A stretch of 15,684 nucleotides of DNA, taken from the NCBI GenBank assembly GCA_965546615.1, contig CBEUVQ010000044.1, forward strand, positions 1 to 15,684, read 5' to 3'. The notes beneath the pieces were generated by a model. The model did no database searches. It was not told where the DNA came from and was given only the letters and a program-made list of their open reading frames with translations. The stretch is from CBEUVQ01 sp965546615 (GTDB taxonomy: Bacteria; Bacillota; Desulfotomaculia; Desulfotomaculales; Desulfohalotomaculaceae). The number at the start of each line of letters is the position of its first letter. Within the stretch, counting starts at the first letter, position 1. Positions 1 through 6,921 of this stretch are shown here, piece by piece. A program made the position numbers and the translations under genes.

Positions 1-608
1 GTCAAGCGGTGCTTTTGGTGCAGTTCGGTGATTATTTCCAGCACCTCTCTGCGCCCGGCCGGGTCTAACATTGCGGTAGGCTCATCCAGCACCAAGCATC
101 GCGGCTGCATTGCCAGCACACCGGCAATCGCCAAACGCTGTTTTTGGCCTCCGGAAAGCAGGTGCGGCGGCCGGTCTTTTATGCCGGTCAGATTTAATAA
201 ATCCAAAGCCTGCTTTACACGCTTTTTTATCTCCGCCGGCGGAAGACCTAGGTTTTCCGGTCCGAAAGCAACATCTTCTTCACACACTGCTGCAACCGAT
301 TGATTGTCGGGATTTTGAAACACCATTCCCACCAATCTTCTGATTTCCCAAATATCTTCACTGCCGGCGGTATCCATTCCGTTAACCAGCACTTTACCCG
401 CCGAAGGCACCAGCAGACCGTTTAAATGTTTGGCTAAAGTGGATTTGCCGGAACCGTTGCCTCCTACTACAGCAATAAATTCTCCGCTATATATTTGCAG
501 ATTGCAGGATTTTAAGGCAAGCACTTCTTTACCGGTACTGCTTGGATAACGGAAACTTACCTCCCGCAGCTCAATTAAAAGTTCTTTTTTTACTGCTGTA
601 GATAGCAA
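1..608 (-). CDS. ecfA1: ECF transporter energizing ATPase EcfA1 (CbiO family), 3' end outside window
   Basis: ABC ATPase that powers an energy-coupling factor transporter, pairing with EcfA2 and the membrane coupling protein EcfT to take up vitamins or metal ions through exchangeable S components. The 202 visible residues read as a complete nucleotide-binding domain up to the D-loop: Walker A GGNGSGKST at 49-57, Q-loop VFQNPDNQ with Q98, signature LSGGQKQR at 151-158, Walker B CLVLDEP at 171-177 and D-loop around 181-182. The switch histidine lies beyond the edge. I place the start at a TTG at 606-608 because no ATG or GTG precedes the conserved ELLIELREVSFRYP opening; its ribosome site (AAAGG/GGA) is weak, so the start is uncertain. 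In Bacillus and many Clostridia rplQ is followed by ecfA1-ecfA2-ecfT-truA-rplM-rpsI, and the position fits this. The A1 rather than A2 assignment rests on that order. Confidence 0.9.
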   Translation of the reverse strand, partial: MLSTAVKKELLIELREVSFRYPSSTGKEVLALKSCNLQIYSGEFIAVVGGNGSGKSTLAKHLNGLLVPSAGKVLVNGMDTAGSEDIWEIRRLVGMVFQNPDNQSVAAVCEEDVAFGPENLGLPPAEIKKRVKQALDLLNLTGIKDRPPHLLSGGQKQRLAIAGVLAMQPRCLVLDEPTAMLDPAGRREVLEIITELHQKHRL

Positions 609-650
609 TGAATTCCGCTGCCTTTCTTTACAGTGTAAATTACCCCTAAA

Positions 651-709
651 CGCCGAGAAGGAAATCGCAAAGCGATTTCCCTACGGCAAAAAATATAGCG
701 CTGTCGGCG
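651..709. repeat. Nested palindromic element between rplQ and ecfA1
   Basis: A perfect 9-bp inverted repeat GGAAATCGC / GCGATTTCC (660-668 and 672-680, AAA loop) sits inside a second perfect 6-bp inverted repeat CGCCGA / TCGGCG (651-656 and 704-709). An extra GCCG/CGGC pairing (652-655 with 684-687) can flank the inner hairpin. The inner hairpin is not followed by a T-run on either strand, so it is not a classical terminator. It could be a REP-like or miniature repeat, or an mRNA processing or stability structure. The pairing is directly visible; the repeat interpretation is unproven because only one copy is in view. Confidence 0.45.
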
Positions 710-731
710 GCCGCATATAGTTTTGGCCGCC
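688..731 (-). terminator. Possible intrinsic terminator after rplQ
   Basis: Directly after the rplQ stop codon a 7-bp perfect stem GGCGGCC / GGCCGCC (725-731 with 706-712, 12-nt loop) forms. Alternatively, 712-718 can pair with 693-700 (ATAT and GCG steps, one bulged base), and that stem runs straight into a T-run on the minus strand (positions 693 to 688). The two stems exclude each other. Either may reduce read-through from the ribosomal operon into ecfA1. The GC-rich stem lies about 12 nt from the T-run and the abutting stem is AT-rich, so termination is probably partial. Confidence 0.4.
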
Positions 732-1070
732 TTACAACAATTCTAAAATGGCCATAGGTGCAGCGTCGCCCCTACGAAAGCCAGTTTTAACGGTACGGGT
801 ATAACCACCAGCACGATCTGCATACTTCGGTGCGATGCTGTCAAATAACTTGCGCACCACTTCTTCTTCATAAATATATTCTAGGCATTGACGTCTGGCA
901 GCTAAATCATTTCTTTTCGCCAGAGTGATTAATTTTTCAGCTATACTCTTAACTTCTTTAGCTCTGGTTTCAGTGGTTTCAATGCGGTTATCTCTAAATA
1001 AAGAAGTTACCAGGTTGCGCAGCATAGCCTTACGGTGACCGGTGTTGCGACCAAGCTTACGATAGCTCAC
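732..1070 (-). CDS. rplQ: 50S ribosomal protein L17
   Basis: Large-subunit protein that binds 23S rRNA near the polypeptide exit tunnel. The 112-residue product opens with the family signature SYRKLGRNTGHRKAMLRNL, keeps the RIETTETRAKEVK segment at about 35-47, and ends in MAILELL, as usual for bacterial L17 of the short (about 112-120 aa) type. The start is a GTG at 1068-1070, preceded by GGGGGTG; no other start gives the conserved N terminus. It is the last gene of the alpha block, 13 nt after rpoA. Assignment is firm. Confidence 0.98.
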   Translation of the reverse strand: MSYRKLGRNTGHRKAMLRNLVTSLFRDNRIETTETRAKEVKSIAEKLITLAKRNDLAARRQCLEYIYEEEVVRKLFDSIAPKYADRAGGYTRTVKTGFRRGDAAPMAILELL

Positions 1071-1083
1071 CGTTCACACCCCC

Positions 1084-2034
1084 TTACTCGTCGTCTTTCC
1101 TGAGAGAAAGTCCCAATTCTTGAAGTTTATTAATAACTTCTTCCAATGATTTTTTACCTAAATTGCGCACCTTCATCATTTCTTCTTCCGAACGTTGGGT
1201 TAACTCCTCAACACTGTTGATACCGGCACGCTTCAGGCAGTTATAGGAACGAACGGATAAGTCCAGTTCCTCAATGGACATTTCCATAATTTTGTCTTTT
1301 TGCTCTTCCTCTTTTTCAACCATGATTTCTACGTCGTTTGCTGCTTCGGTTAGTCCGATAAAGAGGCGCAAATGCTCACTCATAATCTTCGCGGCCAGGC
1401 TGGTTGCTTCATCCGGCCGTATGCTACCGTCAGTCCAAACTTCCAAAGTCAGTTTATCATAGTCGGTAATTTGTCCTACCCGAGTGTTTTCGACATTGAA
1501 GTTTACTTTTGTTACCGGGGTATACGCAGAATCAACGGGAATAATACCGATGACATGCTCACCTTTTTTATTCTTATCCGCAGATGCATAACCACGTCCA
1601 CGGGCGACGGTAATTTCCATAAATAACCGCCCGTCTTCCGCCAGCGTAGCTATGTGCAGCTCCGGATTGAGGATTTCCACATCAGCATCGGTAATAATAT
1701 CTGCTGCAGTAACAACAGATTCTCCCTCTGCTTCTATCCGCAGCACCTTTTCATCTTCACTGCCGAGAATTTTCAGACACAGATTCTTTAAGTTCAGAAT
1801 GATGTCTGTAACATCCTCTTTTACACCCGGTATTGTTGAAAACTCATGGAGCACGCCTTCAATTTTTACCGATGTCACCGCTGCACCGGGCAAGGATGAC
1901 AGCAAAATCCGGCGCAAACTATTACCTAACGTTATGCCATAGCCCCGTTCTAACGGTTCCACAACAAATTTGCCGTAGGTATTTTCATCATTGGTTTCAA
2001 CAACTTCAATTTTCGGCTTCTCGATTTCCAACAT
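1084..2034 (-). CDS. rpoA: DNA-directed RNA polymerase subunit alpha
   Basis: Alpha subunit, whose dimer scaffolds RNA polymerase assembly and whose C-terminal domain contacts promoter UP elements and activators. The 316 residues contain the N-terminal assembly domain (about 1-228, with YGITLGNSLRRILLSSLPG near 32-50 and the SIRPDEATSLAAKIM segment near 205-219). An acidic linker rich in E and K follows (about 236-248). The C-terminal helix-hairpin-helix domain has LDLSVRSYNCLKRAGI and VRNLGKKSLEEV. The ATG start lies behind AAAGGGGGGTT, a G-rich ribosome site. The gene follows rpsD after a 53-nt spacer containing a hairpin, and precedes rplQ. Length is normal for Firmicutes (about 314-318). 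Confidence 0.99.
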   Translation of the reverse strand: MLEIEKPKIEVVETNDENTYGKFVVEPLERGYGITLGNSLRRILLSSLPGAAVTSVKIEGVLHEFSTIPGVKEDVTDIILNLKNLCLKILGSEDEKVLRIEAEGESVVTAADIITDADVEILNPELHIATLAEDGRLFMEITVARGRGYASADKNKKGEHVIGIIPVDSAYTPVTKVNFNVENTRVGQITDYDKLTLEVWTDGSIRPDEATSLAAKIMSEHLRLFIGLTEAANDVEIMVEKEEEQKDKIMEMSIEELDLSVRSYNCLKRAGINSVEELTQRSEEEMMKVRNLGKKSLEEVINKLQELGLSLRKDDE

Positions 2035-2052
2035 ATACGGTAACCCCCCTTT

Positions 2053-2088
2053 GGTCGGAAAAAAGCATCTAGCCTAATTATGCCGACC
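2053..2088 (-). other. Hairpin in the rpsD-rpoA spacer
   Basis: GGTCGG / CCGACC (2083-2088 with 2053-2058) form a perfect 6-bp stem starting at the last base of the rpsD stop codon. Inside it GCAT and ATGC can add pairs, leaving a T-rich bulge. On the minus strand the stem closes just before the G-rich ribosome site of rpoA. No T-run follows the stem, so it is not a typical terminator. It may tune RNA stability or rpoA translation; that role is inference. Confidence 0.35.
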
Positions 2089-2714
2089 TATCTGGAATAA
2101 AGCTCAACAATCAGGTGCTCTTCAATAGGAACATCTAATTGTTCTCTGCTGGGGAGGGCCACCACGCGAGCTTTTGCTTGCTCGGCATCATATTCCAGCC
2201 ACGCTGGTGATGTCTTTTCACCGGCACGTTCCATTAATTCTTTAATTCGTGAAGATTTAGTGCTTTTCTCCCGAACAGTAATTTCATCTCCTACCTTAAC
2301 CAGGTAAGACGGAATATTCACTTTGCGACCGTTAACTTCAAAGTGCCCGTGAGTTACAAGCTGACGGGCCTCATCGCGGGATGCCCCCAGGCCGAGGCGG
2401 TAGATAACGTTATCCAGTCTGCGTTCCAACAAACGAAGCAGGTTTTCACCGGTTACGCCCGGCTGCCGGTTTGCTTCTTTGAAATAGTTGCGGAACTGCT
2501 TTTCTAACACGCCATAAAGACGGCGGGCTTTCTGTTTTTCGCGCAGCTGAATACCATATTCTGAAGTTTTCTTCCGAAGCTGACCGTGCTGACCAGGTGC
2601 ATAGCTGCGTCTGTCGATGGCACATTTACCGGTATAGCAGCGGTCGCCTTTCAAATACAGTTTTAAGCCTTCACGGCGGCACAGTTTGCAAGAAGGACCT
2701 GCATATCTAGCCAT
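2088..2714 (-). CDS. rpsD: 30S ribosomal protein S4 (zinc-binding form)
   Basis: Primary 16S rRNA-binding protein that nucleates assembly of the 30S body and takes part in decoding accuracy and mRNA unwinding at the entry site. Its 208 residues start MARYAGPSCKLCRREG. Cysteines at 9, 12, 26 and 31 mark the zinc-binding (C+) form. The S4 RNA-binding domain occupies roughly 97-160 (RRLDNVIYRLGLGASRDEAR onward), and the end LIVELYSR is typical. The ATG is preceded by GGGGAGGTGAACAC. The gene lies in the alpha block between rpsK and rpoA, the common clostridial arrangement, whereas Bacillus subtilis keeps rpsD elsewhere. In enterobacteria S4 represses the alpha operon; whether that holds here cannot be told. 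Confidence 0.98.
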   Translation of the reverse strand: MARYAGPSCKLCRREGLKLYLKGDRCYTGKCAIDRRSYAPGQHGQLRKKTSEYGIQLREKQKARRLYGVLEKQFRNYFKEANRQPGVTGENLLRLLERRLDNVIYRLGLGASRDEARQLVTHGHFEVNGRKVNIPSYLVKVGDEITVREKSTKSSRIKELMERAGEKTSPAWLEYDAEQAKARVVALPSREQLDVPIEEHLIVELYSR

Positions 2715-2731
2715 AGTGTGTTCACCTCCCC

Positions 2732-3121
2732 TTATACTCTGCGGCGTTTAGGCGGACGGCAGCCGTTATGCGGGATAGGAGTAACATCTTTAATCATGCT
2801 TACTTCCAGGCCTGCTGCTTGTAAAGAACGTATTGCTGCCTCCCGACCGGCGCCCGGTCCTTTAACCATTACTTCTACATTTTTCATGCCGTGTTCCATA
2901 GCTTCTTTAGCTGCTTTTTCCGCAGCCAATTGAGCGGCAAAGGGAGTGCTTTTCCGGGAACCCTTAAAACCGACTTGGCCGGCTGACGCCCAGGAAATAG
3001 TGTTGCCCTTCACGTCGGCTATGGTCACAATTGTATTGTTAAACGAAGACTTAATAAAAGCGATGCCAGTATCGACGTTTTTTCTTTCACGTCTTCTGGT
3101 ACGCGTTGCACGACGCGCCAT
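2732..3121 (-). CDS. rpsK: 30S ribosomal protein S11
   Basis: Platform protein of the 30S subunit, near the E site and the Shine-Dalgarno helix. The 129-residue product has a basic N terminus (ARRATRTRRRERKNVDTG). Conserved segments follow: IAFIKSSFNNTIVTIADVKGN, then FKGSRKSTPFAAQLAAE, VKGPGAGREAAIRSLQAAGL and the C-terminal PIPHNGCRPPKRRRV. Length matches the family. The start is an ATG at 3119-3121 behind AAAGGGGGG about 10 nt upstream, a G-rich rather than consensus site. It follows rpsM by 22 nt and precedes rpsD by 17 nt. Confidence 0.98.
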   Translation of the reverse strand: MARRATRTRRRERKNVDTGIAFIKSSFNNTIVTIADVKGNTISWASAGQVGFKGSRKSTPFAAQLAAEKAAKEAMEHGMKNVEVMVKGPGAGREAAIRSLQAAGLEVSMIKDVTPIPHNGCRPPKRRRV

Positions 3122-3143
3122 GTATTAATAACCCCCCTTTAGG

Positions 3144-3515
3144 TTACTTCTTTCTGCGTACGCCGACAGTCCGCTTCGGACCTTTGCGTGTACGCGCGTT
3201 GGTCTTAGTTTTTTGACCACGTACAGGAAGTCCCCGGCGGTGCCTTACTCCACGATAGCAGCCGATTTCAATCAATCTCTTGATGTTTAAGGCTACTTCG
3301 CGACGCAGGTCACCTTCAACTTTGACATTCTTGTCGATATACTCACGAAGTTTGTTTACTTCTTCTTCAGTTAGATCTTTTACCCTTGTGTCGGGATTTA
3401 CACCGGTTTGAGTTAAAACCTTTTTTGAGGTTGACTGACCGATACCATAGATATAGGTGAGGGCAATCTCTACCCTTTTATCCCTGGGTAAGTCTACTCC
3501 GGCAATACGTGCCAT
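3144..3515 (-). CDS. rpsM: 30S ribosomal protein S13
   Basis: Protein of the 30S head that contacts the P-site tRNA and forms intersubunit bridges with L5. The 123 residues begin MARIAGVDLPRDKRVEIALTYIYGIG, with the helix-hairpin-helix region at about 14-30. The conserved YRGVRHRRGLPVRGQKTKTN follows, and the lysine/arginine-rich tail GPKRTVGVRRKK reaches the decoding centre in the family. The ATG has GGGAGGTG upstream. The gene sits between rpmJ and rpsK as in other Firmicutes. Confidence 0.98.
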   Translation of the reverse strand: MARIAGVDLPRDKRVEIALTYIYGIGQSTSKKVLTQTGVNPDTRVKDLTEEEVNKLREYIDKNVKVEGDLRREVALNIKRLIEIGCYRGVRHRRGLPVRGQKTKTNARTRKGPKRTVGVRRKK

Positions 3516-3536
3516 ATAAAATGCACACCTCCCACT

Positions 3537-3650
3537 TTACCCTTGCTTTTGTTTATGCTTGGGATTCACACAAATGACCATTACCTTGCCTTTACGGCGA
3601 ATGATCTTGCATTTTTCGCAAATCGGCTTAACCGATGGCCTAACTTTCAT
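3537..3650 (-). CDS. rpmJ: 50S ribosomal protein L36 (zinc-binding form)
   Basis: Smallest large-subunit protein, which binds 23S rRNA late in 50S assembly. I read 37 codons from ATG (3648-3650) to TAA: it begins MKVRPSVKPICEKCKII and ends NPKHKQKQG, exactly the usual length. Cys11, Cys14, Cys27 and His32 make the zinc-ribbon site, so this is the C+ form. The ribosome site AAAGGAGGG lies 7 nt upstream. It sits 24 nt after infA and 21 nt before rpsM, its standard place. Confidence 0.98.
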   Translation of the reverse strand: MKVRPSVKPICEKCKIIRRKGKVMVICVNPKHKQKQG

Positions 3651-3674
3651 GTTGCACCCTCCTTTTGCTGGGTG

Positions 3675-3893
3675 TTACTTAAAACGATATACTATCCGGC
3701 CGCGTGTCAAATCATAGGGAGACAGTTCAACAGTAACTTTATCTCCCGGCAGGATACGGATAAAGTTCATACGAATTTTTCCGGACACGTGCGCCAGTAC
3801 TTTATGTCCATTAGCCAACTCCACTCTAAACATTGCATTTGGCAGCGGCTCGATTACAGTACCTTCAACTTCAATGACATCACTTTTTGACAT
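3675..3893 (-). CDS. infA: Translation initiation factor IF-1
   Basis: OB-fold protein that binds the 30S A site during initiation and helps IF2 and IF3 select the start codon. From the ATG at 3891-3893 the product is 72 residues, the family length: MSKSDVIEVEGTVIEPLPNA at the start, then FRVELANGHKVLAHVSGKIR, and the end SPYDLTRGRIVYRFK. An upstream in-frame GTG at 3935 would add 14 residues absent from the family and has no ribosome site, so I rejected it. The AAGGAGG site (3908-3914) is about 14 nt from the ATG, longer than the other spacers in this operon, with no closer start codon available. Confidence 0.97.
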   Translation of the reverse strand: MSKSDVIEVEGTVIEPLPNAMFRVELANGHKVLAHVSGKIRMNFIRILPGDKVTVELSPYDLTRGRIVYRFK

Positions 3894-3927
3894 TAGTCTA
3901 TATCTATCCTCCTTACTCTTCCCTTTA

Positions 3928-4215
3928 TCAAACACAATCGGTCAATTTTTCCCTATATTCATTGATTGCCTTTTCAATATCAGCGTTGGTAACTCGTTTT
4001 TTCCGGCTGATTTTTTCCTGCACAGCCTCTGCAACATAGGGCATTACTTTTAAATGTTTCGTGTTTTTTTTCTTGGGATTTTCAATCCGGCGATTAATCC
4101 CGTCAACTACCAATACACGATCTTTTTCTGTCGAGCCCCATACCAGATAAAGCTTATCTTTATCTCTTCCGGATGTTGAACAAACTAATTGCCCCACAGT
4201 TAACTTGACGTCCAT
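3928..4215 (-). CDS. KOW-domain RNA-binding protein (YbzG/L14e-like)
   Basis: Small basic protein of 95 residues, related to the KOW-domain proteins found between map and infA in Firmicutes (ybzG in Bacillus subtilis) and annotated as L14e/L6e/L27e-like. The N-terminal half carries the KOW-like pattern: VGQLVCSTSGRDKDKLYLV followed by RVLVVDGINRRIENPKKKN. The rest is charged and probably helical (VAEAVQEKISRKKRVTNADIEKAIN). RNA or ribosome binding is inferred from fold and context; no function is established that I know of. I chose the ATG at 4213-4215, behind a GGGGGGTGCAAGG stretch. An ATG at 4257 would add 14 unconserved residues and lacks a ribosome site. Confidence 0.85.
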   Translation of the reverse strand: MDVKLTVGQLVCSTSGRDKDKLYLVWGSTEKDRVLVVDGINRRIENPKKKNTKHLKVMPYVAEAVQEKISRKKRVTNADIEKAINEYREKLTDCV

Positions 4216-4258
4216 CAACCTTGCACCCCCCACAACCTTTAGTGGCGTGGAACACATG

Positions 4259-5005
4259 TTAAAGTTTAGTTAAAATTTCAGGTACATCGTCAGTTATGGC
4301 AATGGTGTGCTCAAAATGGGCCGACAATTTCCTGTCCCCGGTCACCACCGTCCAATTGTTGGGAAGAGTTTGCACTTCATAAGTGCCCTCATTTACCATA
4401 GGTTCAATAGCTAATGTCATTCCTTCTTTCAGTCGCGGCCCTCGCCCGGGACTGCCAAAGTTAGGAACCTGCGGATCTTCATGCAGCTTACTGCCGATAC
4501 CGTGGCCGACATAATCACGCACCACTGAAAACCCGCGTTCTTCCACATAACTTTGCACCGCGTGGGATATATCCGACAACCGGTTTCCGTTCACAGCTTG
4601 CTCTATGCCTGCATACAGCGACTGTTCGGTAACGTTAATCAATTCTTCTGCGGTTTTACTTATTTCGCCAACTTGGTGAGTGATAGTGGCATCTCCGAAA
4701 TATCCATTTATTTCCGCACCAAGGTCAATACTAATAATATCCCCATTTTCCAATTTTCTTAAACCGGGAATGCCGTGCACAACTTCCTCGTTGACCGATG
4801 CACAAATTGTTGCCGGAAAGCCGTATAAGCCTTTAAATGCAGGCCTGCCACCATGCTTTACGATAAACTGCTCAGCGATATTATCCAGCTCTTTGGTGCT
4901 TACCCCCGGCTTTACGGCCTTTTCCAGCTCTTTATGCGTCAGCGCAACTAATTTGCCGGCATCCCGCATGTAGTTAAGTTCCCGTTCTGATTTATAACTA
5001 ATCAT
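4259..5005 (-). CDS. map: Methionine aminopeptidase, type I
   Basis: Cytosolic metalloenzyme that removes the initiator methionine from nascent proteins after deformylation. The 248-residue product has the type Ia length. Metal ligands are visible as Asp94 (SIDLGAE), Asp105 (YFGDAT), His168 (GHGIG), Glu201 (AIEPM) and Glu232 (HFEHT), with the substrate-side His77 in VVHGIP. I start at the ATG at 5003-5005: AAGGTGA lies 6-7 nt upstream and the resulting MISYKSERELNYMRDAG matches family N termini. The GTG at 5014 would add only MIP and would sit on the ribosome site. The secY stop codon overlaps that ribosome site, suggesting coupling. No adk gene lies between secY and map, unlike most Firmicutes. 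Confidence 0.97.
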   Translation of the reverse strand: MISYKSERELNYMRDAGKLVALTHKELEKAVKPGVSTKELDNIAEQFIVKHGGRPAFKGLYGFPATICASVNEEVVHGIPGLRKLENGDIISIDLGAEINGYFGDATITHQVGEISKTAEELINVTEQSLYAGIEQAVNGNRLSDISHAVQSYVEERGFSVVRDYVGHGIGSKLHEDPQVPNFGSPGRGPRLKEGMTLAIEPMVNEGTYEVQTLPNNWTVVTGDRKLSAHFEHTIAITDDVPEILTKL

Positions 5006-5015
5006 TGGAATCACC

Positions 5016-6275
5016 TTACTTTATAAACCCTTGGTAACTGCGCATCAGCAATTGTGACTCCATTTGCTTCATAGTGTCTAAAGCAACACCGACTACAATC
5101 AGAAGTGATGTCCCGCCAAACCAAATGCCCGGTATTTGAGTAGCTGCCATGACAAAGTTCGGCAGAATGGCAATCAATGCTAAAAAGATTGCTCCCGCCA
5201 GCGTAATTCTGCTCATTACCCGTGAAATGTATTCGGCGGTCGGTCTGCCCGGTCTGATTCCCGGTATGAAACCACCATACTTTTTGATGTTGTCCGCCAT
5301 GTCTACCGGATTCATAATTACCGCTGTGTAGAAGTAAGTAAATCCAATAATCAGCAGAGCATACAGCACGGTGTTAAGCGGGGTGCCAAAACCCAAGTAC
5401 TTAATATACCAGGTGGAGAAAGCTCCGCCACCGAACCACTGAACAATCTGCTGGGGAAACATCAAAAGCGACGAAGCAAAAATTACCGGAATAACCCCTG
5501 CTTGATTCACTCTGATCGGCAGGTGAGTGGTTTGACCACCATAAACGCGGCGGCCAACAACTCTTTTCGCATACTGCACCGGAATGCGGCGCTGACCTTG
5601 CTGAACCAGCACAATACCGGCAATAACCACCGCACCGATAACAATCAGCAGCAGAACACTTAAGAAGTTAATTGTTCCAGCTCTGAGCAGTTCAGCAATG
5701 TTGACAATCGCTGCCGGAATTCTGGAAACAATACCGGCAAAAATAATCAGTGATATTCCGTTACCGATGCCTTTTTCGGTAATTTGCTCACCCAGCCACA
5801 TTAAAAATACCGTGCCTGCAGTGAGGGTAATTGCTACCGCTATATATGAGAAGGCACTTTGATTTTCCAATGAATTTCTCATATAAAGCGACAGACCGAT
5901 AGCTTGAATGAAAGCGAGAACGGCAGTAAAGTACCGGGTATACTGCGTAATCTTTTTGCGGCCTTCCTCGCCTTCTTTGGCCAGCTGCTCCAATTTCGGA
6001 ATTACCACCGTCAGCAGCTGCATAATAATTGAAGCGTTAATGTAAGGGAAAATACCCATTGCTACTACCGACACATTTTTAAAGGCACCACCGGATATCA
6101 CATCAAAAAAGCCTAACAGGGTGTTGCTGTTCGCCAGTTCTTGGAACAAACGAGGATCAACGCCAGGTACCGGAATGTGTGCTGCAATGCGAAAGACAAA
6201 CAGCAGCGCCAGTGTAAACAATAATTTATTTTTCAGTTCCGTAACCTTAAGTGCGTTTTTTACAGTATCGAGCAA
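5016..6275 (-). CDS. secY: Protein translocase subunit SecY
   Basis: Channel subunit of the SecYEG translocon in the cytoplasmic membrane. The 419 residues show about ten hydrophobic segments, the first at about 18-37. The plug region (LLGFFDVISGGAF, about 53-65) and the FPYINASIIMQL motif of the second helix are present. The cytosolic loop holds RRIPVQYAKRVVGRR (about 230-244), and GGFIPGIRPGRPTAEYI is the conserved C-terminal cytosolic loop. Length is slightly below the 431 of Bacillus. The start is a TTG at 6273-6275; its GAGGTG site is embedded in the last codons of rplO, and only 2 nt separate the genes. Confidence 0.98.
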   Translation of the reverse strand: MLDTVKNALKVTELKNKLLFTLALLFVFRIAAHIPVPGVDPRLFQELANSNTLLGFFDVISGGAFKNVSVVAMGIFPYINASIIMQLLTVVIPKLEQLAKEGEEGRKKITQYTRYFTAVLAFIQAIGLSLYMRNSLENQSAFSYIAVAITLTAGTVFLMWLGEQITEKGIGNGISLIIFAGIVSRIPAAIVNIAELLRAGTINFLSVLLLIVIGAVVIAGIVLVQQGQRRIPVQYAKRVVGRRVYGGQTTHLPIRVNQAGVIPVIFASSLLMFPQQIVQWFGGGAFSTWYIKYLGFGTPLNTVLYALLIIGFTYFYTAVIMNPVDMADNIKKYGGFIPGIRPGRPTAEYISRVMSRITLAGAIFLALIAILPNFVMAATQIPGIWFGGTSLLIVVGVALDTMKQMESQLLMRSYQGFIK

Positions 6276-6277
6276 GC

Positions 6278-6718
6278 CTAAATCACCTCAGCAGTGCCAC
6301 CGGCGGCGGCAATTTTTTCGGCTGCCGACTTACTAAATGCATTAGCCTTTACAGTAAGGGATTTTTCCAAATCACCGTTACCTAAAATTTTAACCCCATC
6401 TGCAATTTTTTTAATTACGCCGGTTTCTTTTAACAGTTCCGGAGTAACAACAGTACCGTTCTCAAATCTGTTTAAAGCATCAACATTGATGGCAGTGATT
6501 TCTTTGGCAAATATGTTTGTAAAGCCACGTTTAGGTAAACGACGCTGCAGAGGCATTTGCCCACCTTCAAAACCCGGCCTTACCCCACCGCCGGAACGTG
6601 CCTTTTGACCTTTGTGACCGCGGCCGGCAGTTTTACCTAAGCCAGAACCGATTCCTTGTCCTTTACGGGTTGGTTTCTTTCTGGAACCGGGAGCCGGTTT
6701 TAATTCATGCAGTTTCAC
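6278..6718 (-). CDS. rplO: 50S ribosomal protein L15
   Basis: Late-assembling large-subunit protein whose extended N terminus threads into 23S rRNA. The 146 residues start MKLHELKPAPGSRKKPTRKG, followed by the glycine-rich GQGIGSGLGKTAGRGHKGQK and GFEGGQMPLQRRLPKRGF. The globular C-terminal half (about 75-146) ends AAAGGTAEVI. Length equals Bacillus L15. The start is a GTG at 6716-6718 behind AAAGGAGGTG, 13 nt after rpmD. Its last codons carry the secY ribosome site. Confidence 0.98.
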   Translation of the reverse strand: MKLHELKPAPGSRKKPTRKGQGIGSGLGKTAGRGHKGQKARSGGGVRPGFEGGQMPLQRRLPKRGFTNIFAKEITAINVDALNRFENGTVVTPELLKETGVIKKIADGVKILGNGDLEKSLTVKANAFSKSAAEKIAAAGGTAEVI

Positions 6719-6731
6719 CGTCGCACCTCCT

Positions 6732-6911
6732 TTACACTTCTTCTACCTTAACCATGTGAGATATTTTTTTAATCATACCGCGAATTTGCGGTGTATCTTC
6801 ATGTTCAACCGCTTTATGCAGTTTGGTTAATCCCAGTGTTTCAGCAGTGATTTTTTGTTTTTTCTGTCTGCCAATTGGGCTTTTCACCAGAGTAATTTTT
6901 AACTTGGCCAT
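6732..6911 (-). CDS. rpmD: 50S ribosomal protein L30
   Basis: Small large-subunit protein that contacts 23S rRNA domain II. The 59-codon frame runs from the ATG at 6909-6911 to TAA and is short enough to be missed by length cut-offs. It reads MAKLKITLVKSPIGRQKKQK at the start, then TAETLGLTKLHKAVEHEDTP and ends IKKISHMVKVEEV. This matches the family from end to end, including the KSPIG and LGL..L motifs. AGGAGG stands 6 nt before the ATG. It lies between rpsE and rplO as expected. Confidence 0.97.
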   Translation of the reverse strand: MAKLKITLVKSPIGRQKKQKITAETLGLTKLHKAVEHEDTPQIRGMIKKISHMVKVEEV

Positions 6912-6921
6912 GTTCGCCCTC

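Noticed and set aside
28..343. Two overlapping plus-strand frames at the left edge
   Set aside because: The minus strand here encodes an ABC ATPase with all expected motifs; these are its shadows.
3543..3890. 115-codon plus-strand open frame over the rpmJ-infA region
   Set aside because: It covers the real minus-strand rpmJ and infA, which match their families end to end; the plus-strand product resembles nothing.
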